A stretch of 64,000 nt of DNA, taken from positions 20,001 through 84,000 of the forward strand of contig JAUJYZ010001489.1 of the NCBI GenBank assembly GCA_033675265.1, given 5' to 3'. The position numbers and the translations under genes were made by a program. Below, piece after piece: positions 1 to 12,297 of this stretch. Position 1 is the first letter of the stretch. The number at the start of each line of letters is the position of its first letter. The notes under the pieces were generated by a model that saw only the letters and a list, made by a program, of their open reading frames with translations, was not told the origin of the DNA and searched no databases. The stretch comes from Actinostola sp. cb2023. Lineage: Eukaryota; Cnidaria; Anthozoa; Actiniaria; Actinostolidae.

Positions 1-880
1 TCCTAGTCATACTAAAAAAGCCATTCCTTTCAGCTTAGCTCTCCGTCTCAGACGAATTTGTTCCACTGAGGAAGCTTTTAAAAACCGTACCTCTGAACTT
101 ATCTCCTATCTCCTTAAACGAGGTTTACAGCCGTGACTTTCTCACTAAACAAACTAAACGCGCTGCTGACATCCCTCGCAATCTTGCTCTACAACCTAGA
201 CAGAAATCTAATTCCTCTCACCGAATTCCCTTTATAGTCACCTATAATCCATCACTTCCATCTATGTTTCCTATCTTTAAGAAAAACATTTTGACCTTCT
301 ACATTCCTCCGTGCGTTGCAAAACCATTTTCCCCCAACGCCCTTTAGTAGCCTTCCGACGTTCATCCAATCTACGTGATTTGCTAGTCAAATCCAAAACT
401 ACCGTCAGATAACTCCAACACTGCTTCCAATCACAATCCAGGTTATTTTCGTTGTGGACAAAACTGTTTAACTTGCCCTTACATTTCCGATAACTGCACC
501 CAATATACTTTTACTTCTACGGGTGAAACCAGAACCATTACTACACACATGGACTGTAACACAAAAAAAACGTAATTTACATGATTCAATGTACTAAATG
601 TCACAAACAGTACATTGGTGAAACAAACGTAGACTCAAAAGACCGCTTCAACGAACATCGTAGGACAGTTGACAAACCTTCTAGTAAATCCAAACCCACT
701 ACTGCATCTGAACATTTTCTATCTAACCCTGACCACTCTGCATCTAATATCCTTTTAATTCCTTTAGAACAAATTTTCTCTTCTCGTGATGCTATTCGCA
801 AAGCCAAAGAAGCTTATCTCATAACACGTGCTAACACTCTTGAACCTAATGGCCTTAATAAACGCGATGAAACCTACTAA
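1..880 (+). pseudogene. Penelope-like element: 3' part of RT plus GIY-YIG endonuclease
   Basis: Translation in shifting frames gives the C-terminal part of a Penelope-like polyprotein. From about 2 to 130 it reads a segment with SLALRLRRICS, the RT-to-thumb region of this family; after a frame change it continues with RIPFIVTYNPSLPS and then VAFRRSSNLRDLLVKSK. The last open stretch (581-880, 99 aa) is a GIY-YIG nuclease domain: IQCTKCHKQYIGET followed by RFNEHR, with the CxxC pair typical of Penelope endonucleases. At least two frame breaks and in-frame stops show it is dead. The 5' part lies off the left edge. Such proteins reverse-transcribe their own RNA and nick target DNA. It may be nested inside the EnSpm element that ends at 2,895, because its downstream neighbour is the last exon of that element's gene. 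Confidence 0.85.
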
Positions 881-982
881 TCAGTTACACCGTTACTTAT
901 CTCTCGCTATCATATCATATACTAAAAACGTCATTTCCTTTTTACCATTATATATAGTCAAGTCACTTGTAAAATATCATAT

Positions 983-1023
983 GCACCTGATGAAGACTAG
1001 TATGGCTAGTCGAAATATTGTGC
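983..1023 (+). ncRNA. hammerhead-ribozyme-like motif of the Penelope element
   Basis: About 100 bases after the endonuclease stop the DNA reads GCAC, then CTGATGA, a hairpin (GACTAG-TATGG-CTAGTC), then GAAA, TATT and GTGC. This is the hammerhead core (CUGAUGA, stem II, GAAA) closed by a GCAC/GTGC stem, with the minimal stem III known from Penelope-like elements. These ribozymes process the element's RNA. Activity cannot be judged from sequence alone. Confidence 0.6.
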
Positions 1024-1255
1024 AAAATTAAATCCGAAATATTCTACGTCGTATTGGTTATTCTTCATTTAACCTACAAATAAATGCCTGTTTAAAAACA
1101 GAACCCCTGTTACGACAGATATTTTGGCGCCGGGGCTGGTCATGATTACATTTGATTTTGAACTGACAAAAACAACACAAAACTTGTACAGACAAACATG
1201 CTAAGTAACCTACAATTTCAGCCTTAGTTTATATTAACAGTGTATTTCTCTACAG

Positions 1256-1588
1256 AAACTGGGAAGACGAGCCAAAAGTCTGGAGACCAAGTTGTCTTGG
1301 AGTACTGAGAAAAAGACAAAGTTTTCACAATGTCTTACCATCGATTACGTCTCTAGTGAAGAGAGTGAGGCAGAGGAGGAGCCTCCCTACAAAACAATTG
1401 CATATGTAGTCAAGCCTCTAAATTGGGAGAGCCAAGAACTAAAAAAGGCAAAGAAGTCTCTTGATAAGCATCATAAGTCTTCTTTGCCTGATTTAGTGAA
1501 ACGAAGAGTTACTCCAAGAAGAAAACGGTTATCCTTCACAGAGAAGAAAACCAGACAATTGCCCAGACTGGGCTTGCCTTTGATATAA
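1256..1588 (+). CDS. terminal exon of EnSpm TNPA-like acidic/basic protein (copy 2)
   Basis: A splice acceptor (ttctctacag) ends at 1,255 and opens a frame starting KLGRRAKSLETKLSW and running to a TAA at 1,588. It aligns in order with the last exon of the gene at 6,416-8,458: an acidic patch (SSEESEAEEE versus SSEESSYEDD), a VKPLNWES / VKKLSWES block, LDKHH / LDKYY, then a basic run ending in RRVTPRR. The upstream exons are missing from the window or were displaced by the Penelope insertion. Function is unknown; a role as DNA-binding accessory protein is inferred from its occurrence in two copies of the same EnSpm family next to the subterminal repeats. Confidence 0.6.
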   Translation, partial: KLGRRAKSLETKLSWSTEKKTKFSQCLTIDYVSSEESEAEEEPPYKTIAYVVKPLNWESQELKKAKKSLDKHHKSSLPDLVKRRVTPRRKRLSFTEKKTRQLPRLGLPLI

Positions 1589-1672
1589 TTATTATTTATT
1601 AGATATTATTATTTGTTATGATTGATGATGATTTTAAGTGATATAAAATTGATACATATTTCAATGCACTTT

Positions 1673-1924
1673 TATAGTCATTCTCAAGAACGTTGTCCGC
1701 TCTCAAATATACATTTATACATATATCCTGTAAGTACAACTGATGAATGTTTTTGTCCAATCACAACGCTTACTATTATGGGATGTTTGAAAATATATAT
1801 TGTTCACTAGCATCCCATAATAGTAGACATTGTTATAGGCTAAAATTAACCTGCATTTTGTACTTACAGTGTATATGTATAAATGTATATTTGTAAGCAG
1901 ACAACCTCCTCGAGAATGACTATA
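1673..1924. mobile_element. palindromic MITE with ~113 bp arms
   Basis: The left arm starting TATAGTCATTCTC and running to ACTATTATGGGATG is repeated in inverted form up to 1,924, with a small central spacer. The arms differ at several positions, so it is an old copy. It has no coding capacity and lies in the 3' region of E2. Confidence 0.7.
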
Positions 1925-2389
1925 TATCTTTGATATATTTGATAAAATAAATGATTTATGTTGACATTCTTTGCAATGAAAATGTTGTAACTAATCTTTT
2001 CAAAGTACAAACATGACAGTCTTTATATTTGTTTTCAAGAAGATATTTTACAGTTTTCTACTGCACAGACCATTTGTAACTAATAAATTGTATAAGTATT
2101 TTAATACAAATAGTAGTAAGCGTTTAATCATTTTAATTATCACTTTAATATTAGAACCATGATGTTACCTTTATAAAGTCAATAAATTCAACTATTTTGA
2201 AACCAATTTCTGCCTCTCTTTATTTTCATTTCATTCCCGTTTCATTGTTTTATTATTGTGGGAGGGTACATTTGTTTCTTTTGCCGGTTCGATATGAAAT
2301 ACTGAAGCTCTGATCTGTGATGAAATAATGACATCTAGAGGGTGCATATAAAATATGGTTGGTAATTTAAATATTTTATGCAGTTTTTA

Positions 2390-2870
2390 AAGGCAAATAA
2401 AAGGTACCTATGACTGATTTACAAGGGCAATTAAAGGTACCTATTAATGTACCATTTAATCATGTTTAATAGACAGGATTAAAGGATGATAAAGGTAACT
2501 TTATAGTTATTTAACTATGCTTTAACAAGGTACCTTTACTCATGTTTAACATACCATTAAGCGAAATAAAAGGTACCTATGACTGATTTACAAGGGCAAT
2601 TAAAGGTACCTATTAATGTACCATTTAATCATGTTTAATAAACAGGATTAAAGGTTGATAAAGGTAACTTTATAGTTATTTAACTATGCTTTAACAAGGT
2701 ACCTTTACTCATGTTTAACATACCATTAAGCGAAAGTAGTAAAGCCTCCACTACTAACCTTTAATAACATGCTTTAAATGAACATATACATAGCTTTAAT
2801 ACATTTAATCATTTAGAATAAAGGTATGTAAAGTTTCCTAACGTCACCTTTAATATACCATTAATCAATG
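2390..2870. repeat. E2 subterminal array with 169-bp tandem duplication
   Basis: The stretch is packed with AATTAAAGGTACC / TTTAATC / TTAAAGG-like words in both orientations. From 2,395 to about 2,734 it is an almost exact two-copy tandem repeat of 169 bp. Similar word-rich arrays sit just inside both ends of the EnSpm E1 (about 5,690-6,000 and 17,560-17,885). In CACTA elements such arrays bind the element's accessory protein. Confidence 0.65.
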
Positions 2871-2895
2871 TTTAAAGTTTTTGTTTCGCCCTGTG

Positions 2896-3082
2896 CATTT
2901 CCCATTGAGCTTGAATTTCTTCAGACACTGGCTCATCCCATTCAACCTTGTCTTGAGTAAGTTCTTGAAGAATCTGTTTGCCTTTCAAGATCACAAGAGC
3001 GATAAAGCCTAAAGGATCATAGACTGAGCTAACCGTAGATAGCACACCACATCTTGTCAGTGGTTTGTCTTCGATGGTTATC
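2896..3082 (-). pseudogene. BEL/Pao retrotransposon pol fragment, downstream part
   Basis: The minus strand encodes ITIEDKPLTRCGVLSTVSS, VYDPLGFI and then a segment ending at EEIQAQWE, the BEL/Pao region just after the RT catalytic core. It continues the frame that stops at 26,680 on the far side of element A. The fragment is cut at 2,895/2,896 by E2. Codons read through into both flanking elements, which explains the artefactual longer frame seen from 2,872 to 3,174. Confidence 0.8.
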
Positions 3083-3086
3083 TTAA

Positions 3087-3720
3087 TAGTCGGGGAGCAG
3101 AGACCGGAAAATTGGAGTTTCGCTCGACCCACACCACAGAAAAGGTTTGACAGCTGATTTTGATAGAACAACATCTGCTGAACAACGCTAGGTAGTTCGT
3201 AAAGTTGAATTGTGGTATCAGTCCCGATTTATGGACGTATTTTGTTGCGTAACTAGCGATCCGACATGAAAACGAGGCTGACTACGTTGTTTTGCATCTT
3301 ACTTGATTTCTTCTCAATAAAACTGCTTAAAAACCACCGAGGCGGTGAAACATCAACGTCGAGATGAAATAGATGCGATGTCCAGTGTTAAATATAGATC
3401 ACGTGACCTGTCACGTGACTAAAAACGCCAAATTTGGACTAGTTAATTGATGTATTTTGAGGGGCCAAGTGCAAATTACTTGTAAAATACGATTTCTCAC
3501 CGCCATGCATCACATATTGTCCAGGCACTAACATGCTGAAAAACCCCTTTAATCCGGCCAGTAGAAAACGGCGAAATTCGGCATTTTCGAGCGTTTACCA
3601 CAGGAAGTCCGCGTCAGCTCAAAATTGGAAAACAATGCTAAAAAGGTGAAACATGGCGTAAATTAACGCAATTCATGTAAAGAACGTTGAGTTGAAACAG
3701 ATAGATGCAATGTTCAGTAC
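3087..3720 (+). repeat. left terminal inverted repeat of element A
   Basis: This matches 26,038-26,675 in inverted orientation over roughly 630 bp with scattered mismatches and one small indel. It contains a degenerate internal duplication: a module with AGATGAAATAGATGC followed by a CACGTGA box recurs as CAGATAGATGCAATG followed by CACGTG. Confidence 0.8.
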
Positions 3721-3957
3721 CAAATGTAGTTCACGTGTCCTTTTACGCGACTAAATTCGGTGAAATGCGAGCAAATTCGGTACTGCTTTATATTTAGAAA
3801 ACATAATAAAATTAAATGCGTAGAAAATTGATGCATTTGATGCAAGTTTAGAAATTGAGGATATTCTAGCATCTAATAAAATGAACATAACATATTGACA
3901 ACTTTTTAAGAGTGTTTGGTTTGCGAGAAACGGTAAGAGACTGGTGATAGCCTCGTT

Positions 3958-4720
3958 TTGATGCTAAACGATGACCTACTTATCGAATCAGGAGTTTATG
4001 CAGCTGGTACGACATCTGCCCTGATGAAGGGCAAATCGTACAATCGAGGAGTGAGGGCACACAAACTTTCCATGGAGGCTCTGTACGTACCGTCTTATGT
4101 GAAGTGCCTTTGCGCAGTGGTGCGGCAACCTCGAGAGAGAAGGCGAGCAAGTCGATCATGAGTCACTAAACAGTAAGCTAGAAGCTTGCAGGCAAGCCAT
4201 TGAATCCAAGGTCGGCATGGTGCAGAGTGTCAAAGAGTTGGAGCGCGACATGATGAAGATACCATCCTTGTTTGAGGAGTTCAAAGCAGAAGTTGTTTCA
4301 CAGTCCATGACGTTTTCCTTCTGGGAACAATATATCTCTATGGTTAAGCTGCTCCTGCAATTCATCAAAGCTGAAAGGACGGGGAACTGGAGTTTGCATC
4401 TTTCATCTACCGCAGCAATGATTCCCCATTTCTTTGCCATGGATAGGCCAAACTATGCCAGATGGCTACCAGTGTACATCTCTGACATGAAGCAGCTGCA
4501 AGTCAAACATCCGCGAGTTCACCAGGAATTTGCCACTGGAAATCATGCTGTGAGCCGCTCTGGTCAACCATTCTCTCAGGTATGGACAGACATGGCACTA
4601 GAACAGTCGGTTAACGCAGACTCCAAACCAAAGGAGGAATTATTGGAATTTCGCAAAGTCCAGCTGCTCTACAGAGGTGGTTCCTCACAAGTCATGAACG
4701 TGCTTTTGTAACAACAGCAC
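3958..4720 (+). pseudogene. element A nuclease-like protein, N-terminal half
   Basis: The coding sequence reads LLIESGVYAAGTTSALMKGK and RAHKLSMEALY, then EREGEQVDHESLNSK through to HFFAMDRPNYARWLPVY, NHAVSRSGQPF, QVWTDMALEQSVN and an HERAFVTTAL block at 4,720. It is a member of a large uncharacterised family common in cnidarian genomes. Lesions visible: a 4-bp duplication (GTAC) near 4,085-4,095, a TGA where Trp is expected shortly after, and a 1-bp loss near 4,630 in an A run. The frame is then split at codon level by element B at the TTAA of 4,721-4,724 and resumes at 24,133. No convincing start codon is seen; the 5' end may be in another exon. Confidence 0.7.
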
Positions 4721-5006
4721 TTAAAGTGCCTATCACCCATATTTTTTTTATTTTTTAGAATAAAAATATAACTTATATGGACTAAGAATTTCGAAAACAG
4801 AAATGGATTTTGGCGCGTTCTTGTATTTTTTATTGGCTCGTAAAGTTGGAAATGGCAATTTTGGCCGAGCGCGGACGGGGAACTGGTACCTGTGACGTAG
4901 GAGGAGTGAGTCGCTTCTTGTTGTGAAGCCATTTTGATAGTGTTTGGGAGTGATAGAGAGAGTTTAGTCCGTTTAAATCCGTTTAAACTGCCGCTCTACT
5001 TGCCAA

Positions 5007-8000
5007 ATGGAGACTGGTTGCTGTAACTCAGATACGGGCTCGATATCTGAAGAGGATTCTGAATTTAACTTCATTCCGGGTTACTATCAGCCCATTGAAA
5101 CCGAGAAGCTGCCAGCCGATAGTGATACTGATAGCGATCACGAAGTTGACGAAGGCGATGCAATATTTGATGGCATAGAACCTTACTCAAATGAACCTTT
5201 GGCTGATGAGGAGTGGACGAGGCAGTACGAACTTCGACAAGCCGAAAAGCAACGACGACTGGAAGGTTTGAAGGACAGATTAGCAGGAAAGGAGAGTCTC
5301 AGCAACTGGTAAGTGTAATGATTTGGAAATGTGCTTTGTTTGTTTCTTGTAATACTAATAAGCTTACACAAATGTCACTACAAACGACTACAAACCATGC
5401 TGTTGAAAAAACAAATGCTCTTGAATTAGCTTATAAAAAACATTTCGAAGCGAAACGTTCCTCAATCAAACAAAAAATGTGACTCAATGCATCGTAAACA
5501 GTGATCTAGGACTAGGGATCTACACAGCCACTCTGAGCCAGTCACTATCATTCGTTTTAGACCATACGACATAACGTACTGTACACCTTATCGGCTACAA
5601 CACCGTTGAAAAACCTTGTTATTTTGATCGCATTTTCTTCTGCATTGTCAGCCAATAACACTTTTCACAGGACTAAATATCAAATTTAATTCGCTTAAAA
5701 GGCTCATTAAAGATGAACTAATGAAACATTTCCGTTACCTTTAATATTGACATGATAGTTCTTAAATACACCTTTCATTGATCTTTCCTGTGTCCATTAA
5801 ATGCCATTTATGAACCATTTAATTGGTATTTAAGGTTCGATGTAAAAGGTTAACGAAATAAACACTTAAGTACATTTAATACCAGACAAAATATATATTT
5901 AATGCCGTATTTAATAACCTTTACTGTCAATTAAATGCAAAGTATTGTAATGTTTAATATTCATTTTTTCTTTAGTAAAAAGGTTCATAAAGCTTTCGTA
6001 ACCGGTTGGGCAATATTGAGAAATAACATTTTAATACATACAAAAGGTTTTACCATTGTAAATCTGTAATTTTTTTATTATCAAAGTAAGGTTACAAATG
6101 ATATACATGTAATAATAATATTAAATTTGACAGGTACTTAAATTTATAAGAGCACCTGTAGAAATTATTATAATTTTAAGGTAATTAATATAATATTACA
6201 TATAATAAATTTGAGCTTCAATGTGTGTTTTTTTTCATTTGAACGTGAACTTAGTTATTATACCGTATACATGTCTATAAATAAAAATATATTCTGAAAT
6301 TTCATGAAGGAAAGAATAACATATGTATATATATATATATATGTCATTGTGTGGCTGTAGAGTGGTTTTTTGACCCATGACATAGATTAGAGGTCTAATA
6401 AACATTAGTAAGGCTCTAATCTTGTGTATTTACGGCCCACACTGGGAGTTCATTTAGTGGTGGTTCTCTGTTTGACAATGAAGCACTAACAACCCTAGGC
6501 ACAATTCTTTGCCTTGCTCTGGTGGATAACTTTCTATGATAATATTTATCAAGTCTATTCTTAATTTTCTTCATTTTCGGTGACTCCCAGCTCAATTTCT
6601 TGACAGAATATTGAACTAATTTCTGTTGTCCTCCATCATCCTCGTAGGAACTTTCCTCGCTACTCATGGCATCGTACATTAGTATTTCTTCAGCCTTTCC
6701 TTTTGCGAGCTCATCCTTCCAGTTCACCAGTTCCAAAGCTACTGTCCTTCTATGTAATTTCTGAAATAAAGAAATGTATTCAATGATTAAGATGAAGATA
6801 GAACATATTCAATAGTTCAACACACTTGCAGTACATAATTTTCTTTACTGCATGCATTATCTGATTACAAACATGTTACTTTTAAAGCCTTAAGGCCGCA
6901 GCATCTCATCCCCAGTAAATGCATTAAAGGTGAATACTGCTATCCAGCTGATTATGTCTTATTCAACTGATAAAACTGATGCAGTTATCCAATAAATTGT
7001 ATATGCTGGATAAGACTTATCAGGTGGATAGCGCTATATATATCACCTGCAAGCATGCAAGGCCAGGTTTTTAAAATTTGTCCAGTCTGTGTATATACAC
7101 CTATTTAAAAAAACGTTTGCATCTGAAATCTGATTCTGAAATCTGAGACCGAGAGGGATTGTAATGCACAATAACTTTATTATTATTGTGGGTATAAGTT
7201 GTGATCTATCTTGTAAATACTGGAATTAAAGACCTGCGTTGGCGAATAGTGTGGCTACGAGTGTTTTTAGGTCACAGATTCAGAGTTCAGATTCAGATGC
7301 CAGATGCCAACGTTTTTTGAAATAGGTGTATGTAGGCTGTTCTATGGAGGGGGATTCTGGACTAAAATATAGATAATAATAATTACCTCTCTCTTTCTTC
7401 CATTTTTCCTAGTATTTCTTTTGTGATCCTCATATTTATTTGAATCAATTAGCTTCTTTGTCTGCATCTTTGAAGTGAAGTACCTATGTAATGCAGCTGT
7501 GAATGAAAAAAAAACATTGATTAAGTTAATTAATATTGATTATCTGTGTCATCGATTGTCCACGCCGGGTGGTTATGATACCACAGGGCAAAATAATACC
7601 CCCCCCCCTCCCAAAAAGGTGATCAGTCATTCATACAATACTACAATACTAAGAAAAGTGGTCTATGAAAATACCTTGCATTGTAGCTCTTGACCATGGG
7701 CACTTTTCCGCTCCACCGTTTTCATGAAGGACTTGAGCCATCACTCTCTCAATGACCGCAGTGTTGTTGTCTGAATCTTCTCTGAAGATATAGAGTGGCA
7801 ATATAAAAGTTAACAATAATTTCAAAAAGTTTTTCACGTGAAATAATACAAGTTTCTACTTACGCTTCATTAATAAAAAAACCATTAAAGTCATCTTTAT
7901 TTAACAGAGACTTGTACAATTTTCGCACGGACCTCTGCAACAAAAACAACATGATTACTTGAGACATGGGTTTCCTGTGGCGAGTTCAAGAAGCTATGTT

Positions 8001-11000
8001 TTTGGACAGCGGTTATAATAATTTTGGGCGCCAAAAGTTAGCGCCCAAACGTAATATTATTATGGAATTAAACGGCCATATTTTCTCAAACCAGAGACGG
8101 TAATAAGTGAATTCCTGTTGAAACGAATCACTTGAAACTTCACCTTGAAGGTCTGAAACTACTTACTCGACATGTGGCAGGAATCGGAAGATTCTGTGGC
8201 TTTTGACGAGGGCGGCCTCTTCGAACCGGCGGTCGACGTGCTTCACTTTCAGCTGTTTCAGCAAGCCTTCGTTCAATTCTATCAAGGACTTGTACGCTCT
8301 GCTCACTTCTTCGTCGATTTTTCTTCCCTCATATTGGAGTTTTCTTTGCGAAGGTCTTCATTCAAGTCTTTTAGTTCTTCAAGAAGAACAACACATTCAT
8401 CGTAATTCTGTGGAACTGGATGATTCAAAGCGGCGCTTCCTTGATTTTGAGTCGCCATCACTACTTGGAATTTGTAAAATACTGTAGAATACTCTTTTCT
8501 TTGAAGAAAAAAAAAATAGACGTGTTCAAGAGCTGCAACGAAGTACTCGACACCACAAAATCTGAAGCCGAATGAATACCGCCAAAACTCAAATCAGTGT
8601 AAATAACAATGAACTGAGCAATCAGCGACCAGCAGAATGAAATAGGAGACGACAACTCTCATATTACTGATGAATTCCCGCCGAAATTGATTTATTTACC
8701 CGCCAACAAGCAACTCGAAGAGATCGAAGATTCCATACGAATATCGTGGCAGTAGTAGAATTGATAAAGCGACATTATTCCTGGGTGATCAAGCTGCTAA
8801 ATTACACATTTGTAGTTCTGTGTGGCACATTGTGCGAGTACTTCCAAATGGAAGAGCTTGCTGACAATGGGTTACCAAATGGAATGGTCGCCGAGTCAAA
8901 ACAGCAAGAACAGGCCTCCAACAAACGTAAGCGAAGCATAGGAAGTCTACGAAGAAAGAGGATAAAGAGAAACAAAGAAAAGCGTGAAAGACGTCGAAAC
9001 CTATCGAAGGATGAACGATGCAAAGAGAATGTCGAGAAAATATCTGGACATTTTAAAGAAGAAATACATCGTCTCGAATGCAGTCTCCAAATTTCTAAAG
9101 CCGATTATCGAATGGAGAGAAAAATATCTGCATTCTATTGGAATAAATGCATGGAGCAGGGCAACATTCAGTCTAATCATCAGTCATCATCAAGGTACAG
9201 ACCGTCACCCTACACTATTACTCATGTATTACTATTAGTCATTACATTTTGTTTCACGGGTTTATAAGTAAAATCACTCAGAGTACAGACACTATTTAAA
9301 ACCGTGCAACGTTTTACACTAAATAGTACTAATTTTAAAACAATAGAAAACAATGGAGTGATTCCAATAAACCTGGGCATTACTAACTACACCATTACAC
9401 ACTATTAGACACTAACTCTTTTGTTTTCTTTTGTTTCTTTGCATCTAATAAACACTGACAGCTAATTATTAGTGCCCAGGTTTATTGGAATCACTCTATA
9501 GAGATATCACTATTTAGTACTAAATACATGTAGTACTATTTATGTTTGCACGGTTTTAGTGTTTGTATTCCACCTATTAGAGTGATTGCAATAAACCTGT
9601 GAAACATTTAGTAGACTAATAGACACTAGTAGACTTTACATGCATTTCCATTGTTTTCTTTTGAGACTACTTGACTATTACACACTAGCATCTAATTTTT
9701 ATTTCACAGGTTTATTGCAATCACTCTAAGTTATATAACTTAAGTCTTACATGTAATACACACTGTGCATGACTTTGTGTATCATTGTTATTATTATTTA
9801 TTTCATTGTCAAATCTGATAGCAGTTACAAACCACTAACTGTGGACACTAACCTACATGTACATGTACATGTAAACCTTATAGACTACTAAAAAGGAATA
9901 TATATAAATAGGATTAACTAATTAAAACTAGACGCTCTATAAGCGTTCACTCGGCTGGTGGAATCATTAGTCTGCGAATACAACCTCTTTTCGGTGGTCG
10001 CGCCGCCAAAATAAAAAGTGGCTGTACATATATGACTGTGAATGTGCCAATTTTAGACTCTCCCCTCCCTCACAAGAGCAATTTTTTGTCGCCGACCGCC
10101 ATGACAGTAGCATACAACACGATTGTGATTATAATAAACAGGTTTCGCATAACGAGATTCTACAGTTTTTCTCATCTTTATTGTCATTGAATCGTCATGA
10201 TGAATATTTACATACAACTGCATAGCTTTCTCTACTATATCATGATCATCAAATATATTCATGGCAGCTTCTGTTGACGACAGAACGTACGATACAAGAA
10301 CACTAATGCACAACAATGTCAACATTGCAAGAGACACGATCGACAAGACCACTCCAAAAGTAGAATTTCTTTGTGACATATACATTGTGCTAACAACAAG
10401 TAAAAGGCAAAACAATACTAAATTTATCATATTCACCTCAATGTTTACGAGTTTAAAGATATTTTTACGTGTACTATGATTATTTTGGTTGCTTTGCTTC
10501 GTGTTCGATGGCGACTGTTGTTGAACATTTCTTGTCGTCGTTCATCAAGGTCGAGGTGTTTTCTTCAGCTTGATCAGGAGTCTGGTATTCATCAGAATCG
10601 GAGTAGTACTTTTCAGTGCAAGAGTTTATAGTCAAGTTTTTAGTCATAGTTTCGTCATTTGTAGTCATTTGTTTGCCATTTCTAGCCATGATTTGCTCAT
10701 ATTTTGCTCATTTGATTTCATAGTTTGCTTTGATTTCTCTTTGATTGTCCAAAATCGCTCGCTGACATCTTTTAGAGTAGGCCTACCGCGAACGGCGTAT
10801 GCGTTTGTAAGCATAGTGAGCGTTTGGAGAAGTAGGTGATGAAGAACTTCAAGAGACATCGTTTCAATTTGTTTCAAACCTCAGCAGTAAACTGAACTAC
10901 GATCACAAGAACCGATACCGTACCTCGTGGTCATCATGTGTTGCCATGGTTTCGACTTTGGACCAATCGAATGACATGCTGCTGTCGGGCTTCCTGTGGC

Positions 11001-12264
11001 CGGGATGGAATGGACGGTCTAACCGGAAAAAAGCCCAATTTAAGACTCGGCGTCTGCCACAGGCAGCCCAGCCGAGTAATAAATATAAATTTAAAAAGTC
11101 CATAAATATAATATACTGTAGAATCTCCGATTATAAAGGGCACCACAAAACCATTATGAAGTCATATAAGTCTGGGGCTTATTACCGCGGTATATTTATA
11201 ATTAATAATATGGGGAAAATATATTGTAGATAATTAAATAAATAAATTCAATGTATATATTTCACTTGTAATTCAATGAAATATATTTCACTTGTTCCCT
11301 TAGGGAGATTAGAAGAATCAACAGAACAAATCTTGAAAAGAAGAACTCTTTTTGGCTTGGAAAAGGTGCTTTTGGCAAATGCAGGAAAATGAATTACAGA
11401 GACATCCCTGTAGCAGCCAAGTATTTCAGAAGTTCAGTCAAGGAATCTGATGTACTTTGGGAGGCTTCAGTTATAAACAAATTTGATCACCCTGGTAAGT
11501 CTGATTATTATCTGATTATTATCATTTGTCTTCCGACCTATGATTAGCTCTCAACTTTGACAAATGAAAGCGTCCCTAACAGTTGTAGCTCATTCCACAT
11601 GTGAAGAACTTTTAAAATTTAGCAAAATATTAAACCATTTATTTGATAATGCTATGCTAATTTAAAGCATACACCCCAGGCTACACATGTAGATGCATAC
11701 AAAATAATGATATATCCAGTACATTGAAATTTTTACAATTCAATACACATTCTTTGATATGTCTGTTTACACTTAGTTCTAAGTGAAAAATACAGTACAT
11801 GTACAAGCTGTCAATCAGTTGGTACTATTATTACAACATACATATTTTGTTTACACTGACCAGTCAGTGTACACAGGTTTTACTGTAAAAATAATATTTT
11901 GTTAGTCACCATACACAATGTACCTCATACCAAGGGAGCACGCACAGCAGCCGGTTGCTGGTTGTCATGCTACATGTATGAATCTTTATATTTAATTCAT
12001 CGATTGTTCAGCCATTATGATCTCATTATCATGTGACCGTCACTGGCAAGCATACAAGCATCAAGAGTTCCAGACTTCCGGTGTTATTACAAAGGAAAAG
12101 TGAGCACCAATTCTAGACACAGGGAGCCCAAGCTATGTTTTTGCTCACCTGGTGCTCACTTTTCCTTTGTAATAATCTCACAATGCATTGCGCGTGTACC
12201 GGAAGTCTGGAACTCTTGATGCTTGTATAACAGTGGGTGCCAAAATACTCAAGTCAGTCCCAAA

Positions 12265-12297
<33 letters not shown>

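Larger units (their letters stand above)
1031..2895. mobile_element. EnSpm/CACTA element E2, right part
   Basis: The right terminus is at 2,895: on the minus strand the element begins CACAGGGCGAAAC, nearly the same as the right terminus of the EnSpm at 5,666-17,902 (CACAGGACGAAAT). Immediately beyond it the BEL reading frame resumes, so E2 was inserted in BEL. It contains a terminal exon (1,256-1,588) homologous to the TNPA-like gene of E1, and a subterminal array rich in TTAAAGG. The left end is not in the window; the Penelope remnant at 1-1,030 is probably nested in it. I infer the superfamily from the shared termini and gene. Confidence 0.65.

Noticed and set aside
2395..2734. CRISPR-like array or satellite
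   Set aside because: Only two long, contiguous copies without spacers; a tandem duplication inside a subterminal array.
8172..8487. Two overlapping plus-strand open frames
   Set aside because: They lie antisense to exon 1 of the TNPA-like gene, whose minus-strand reading has a coiled coil and splices in phase with its next exon.
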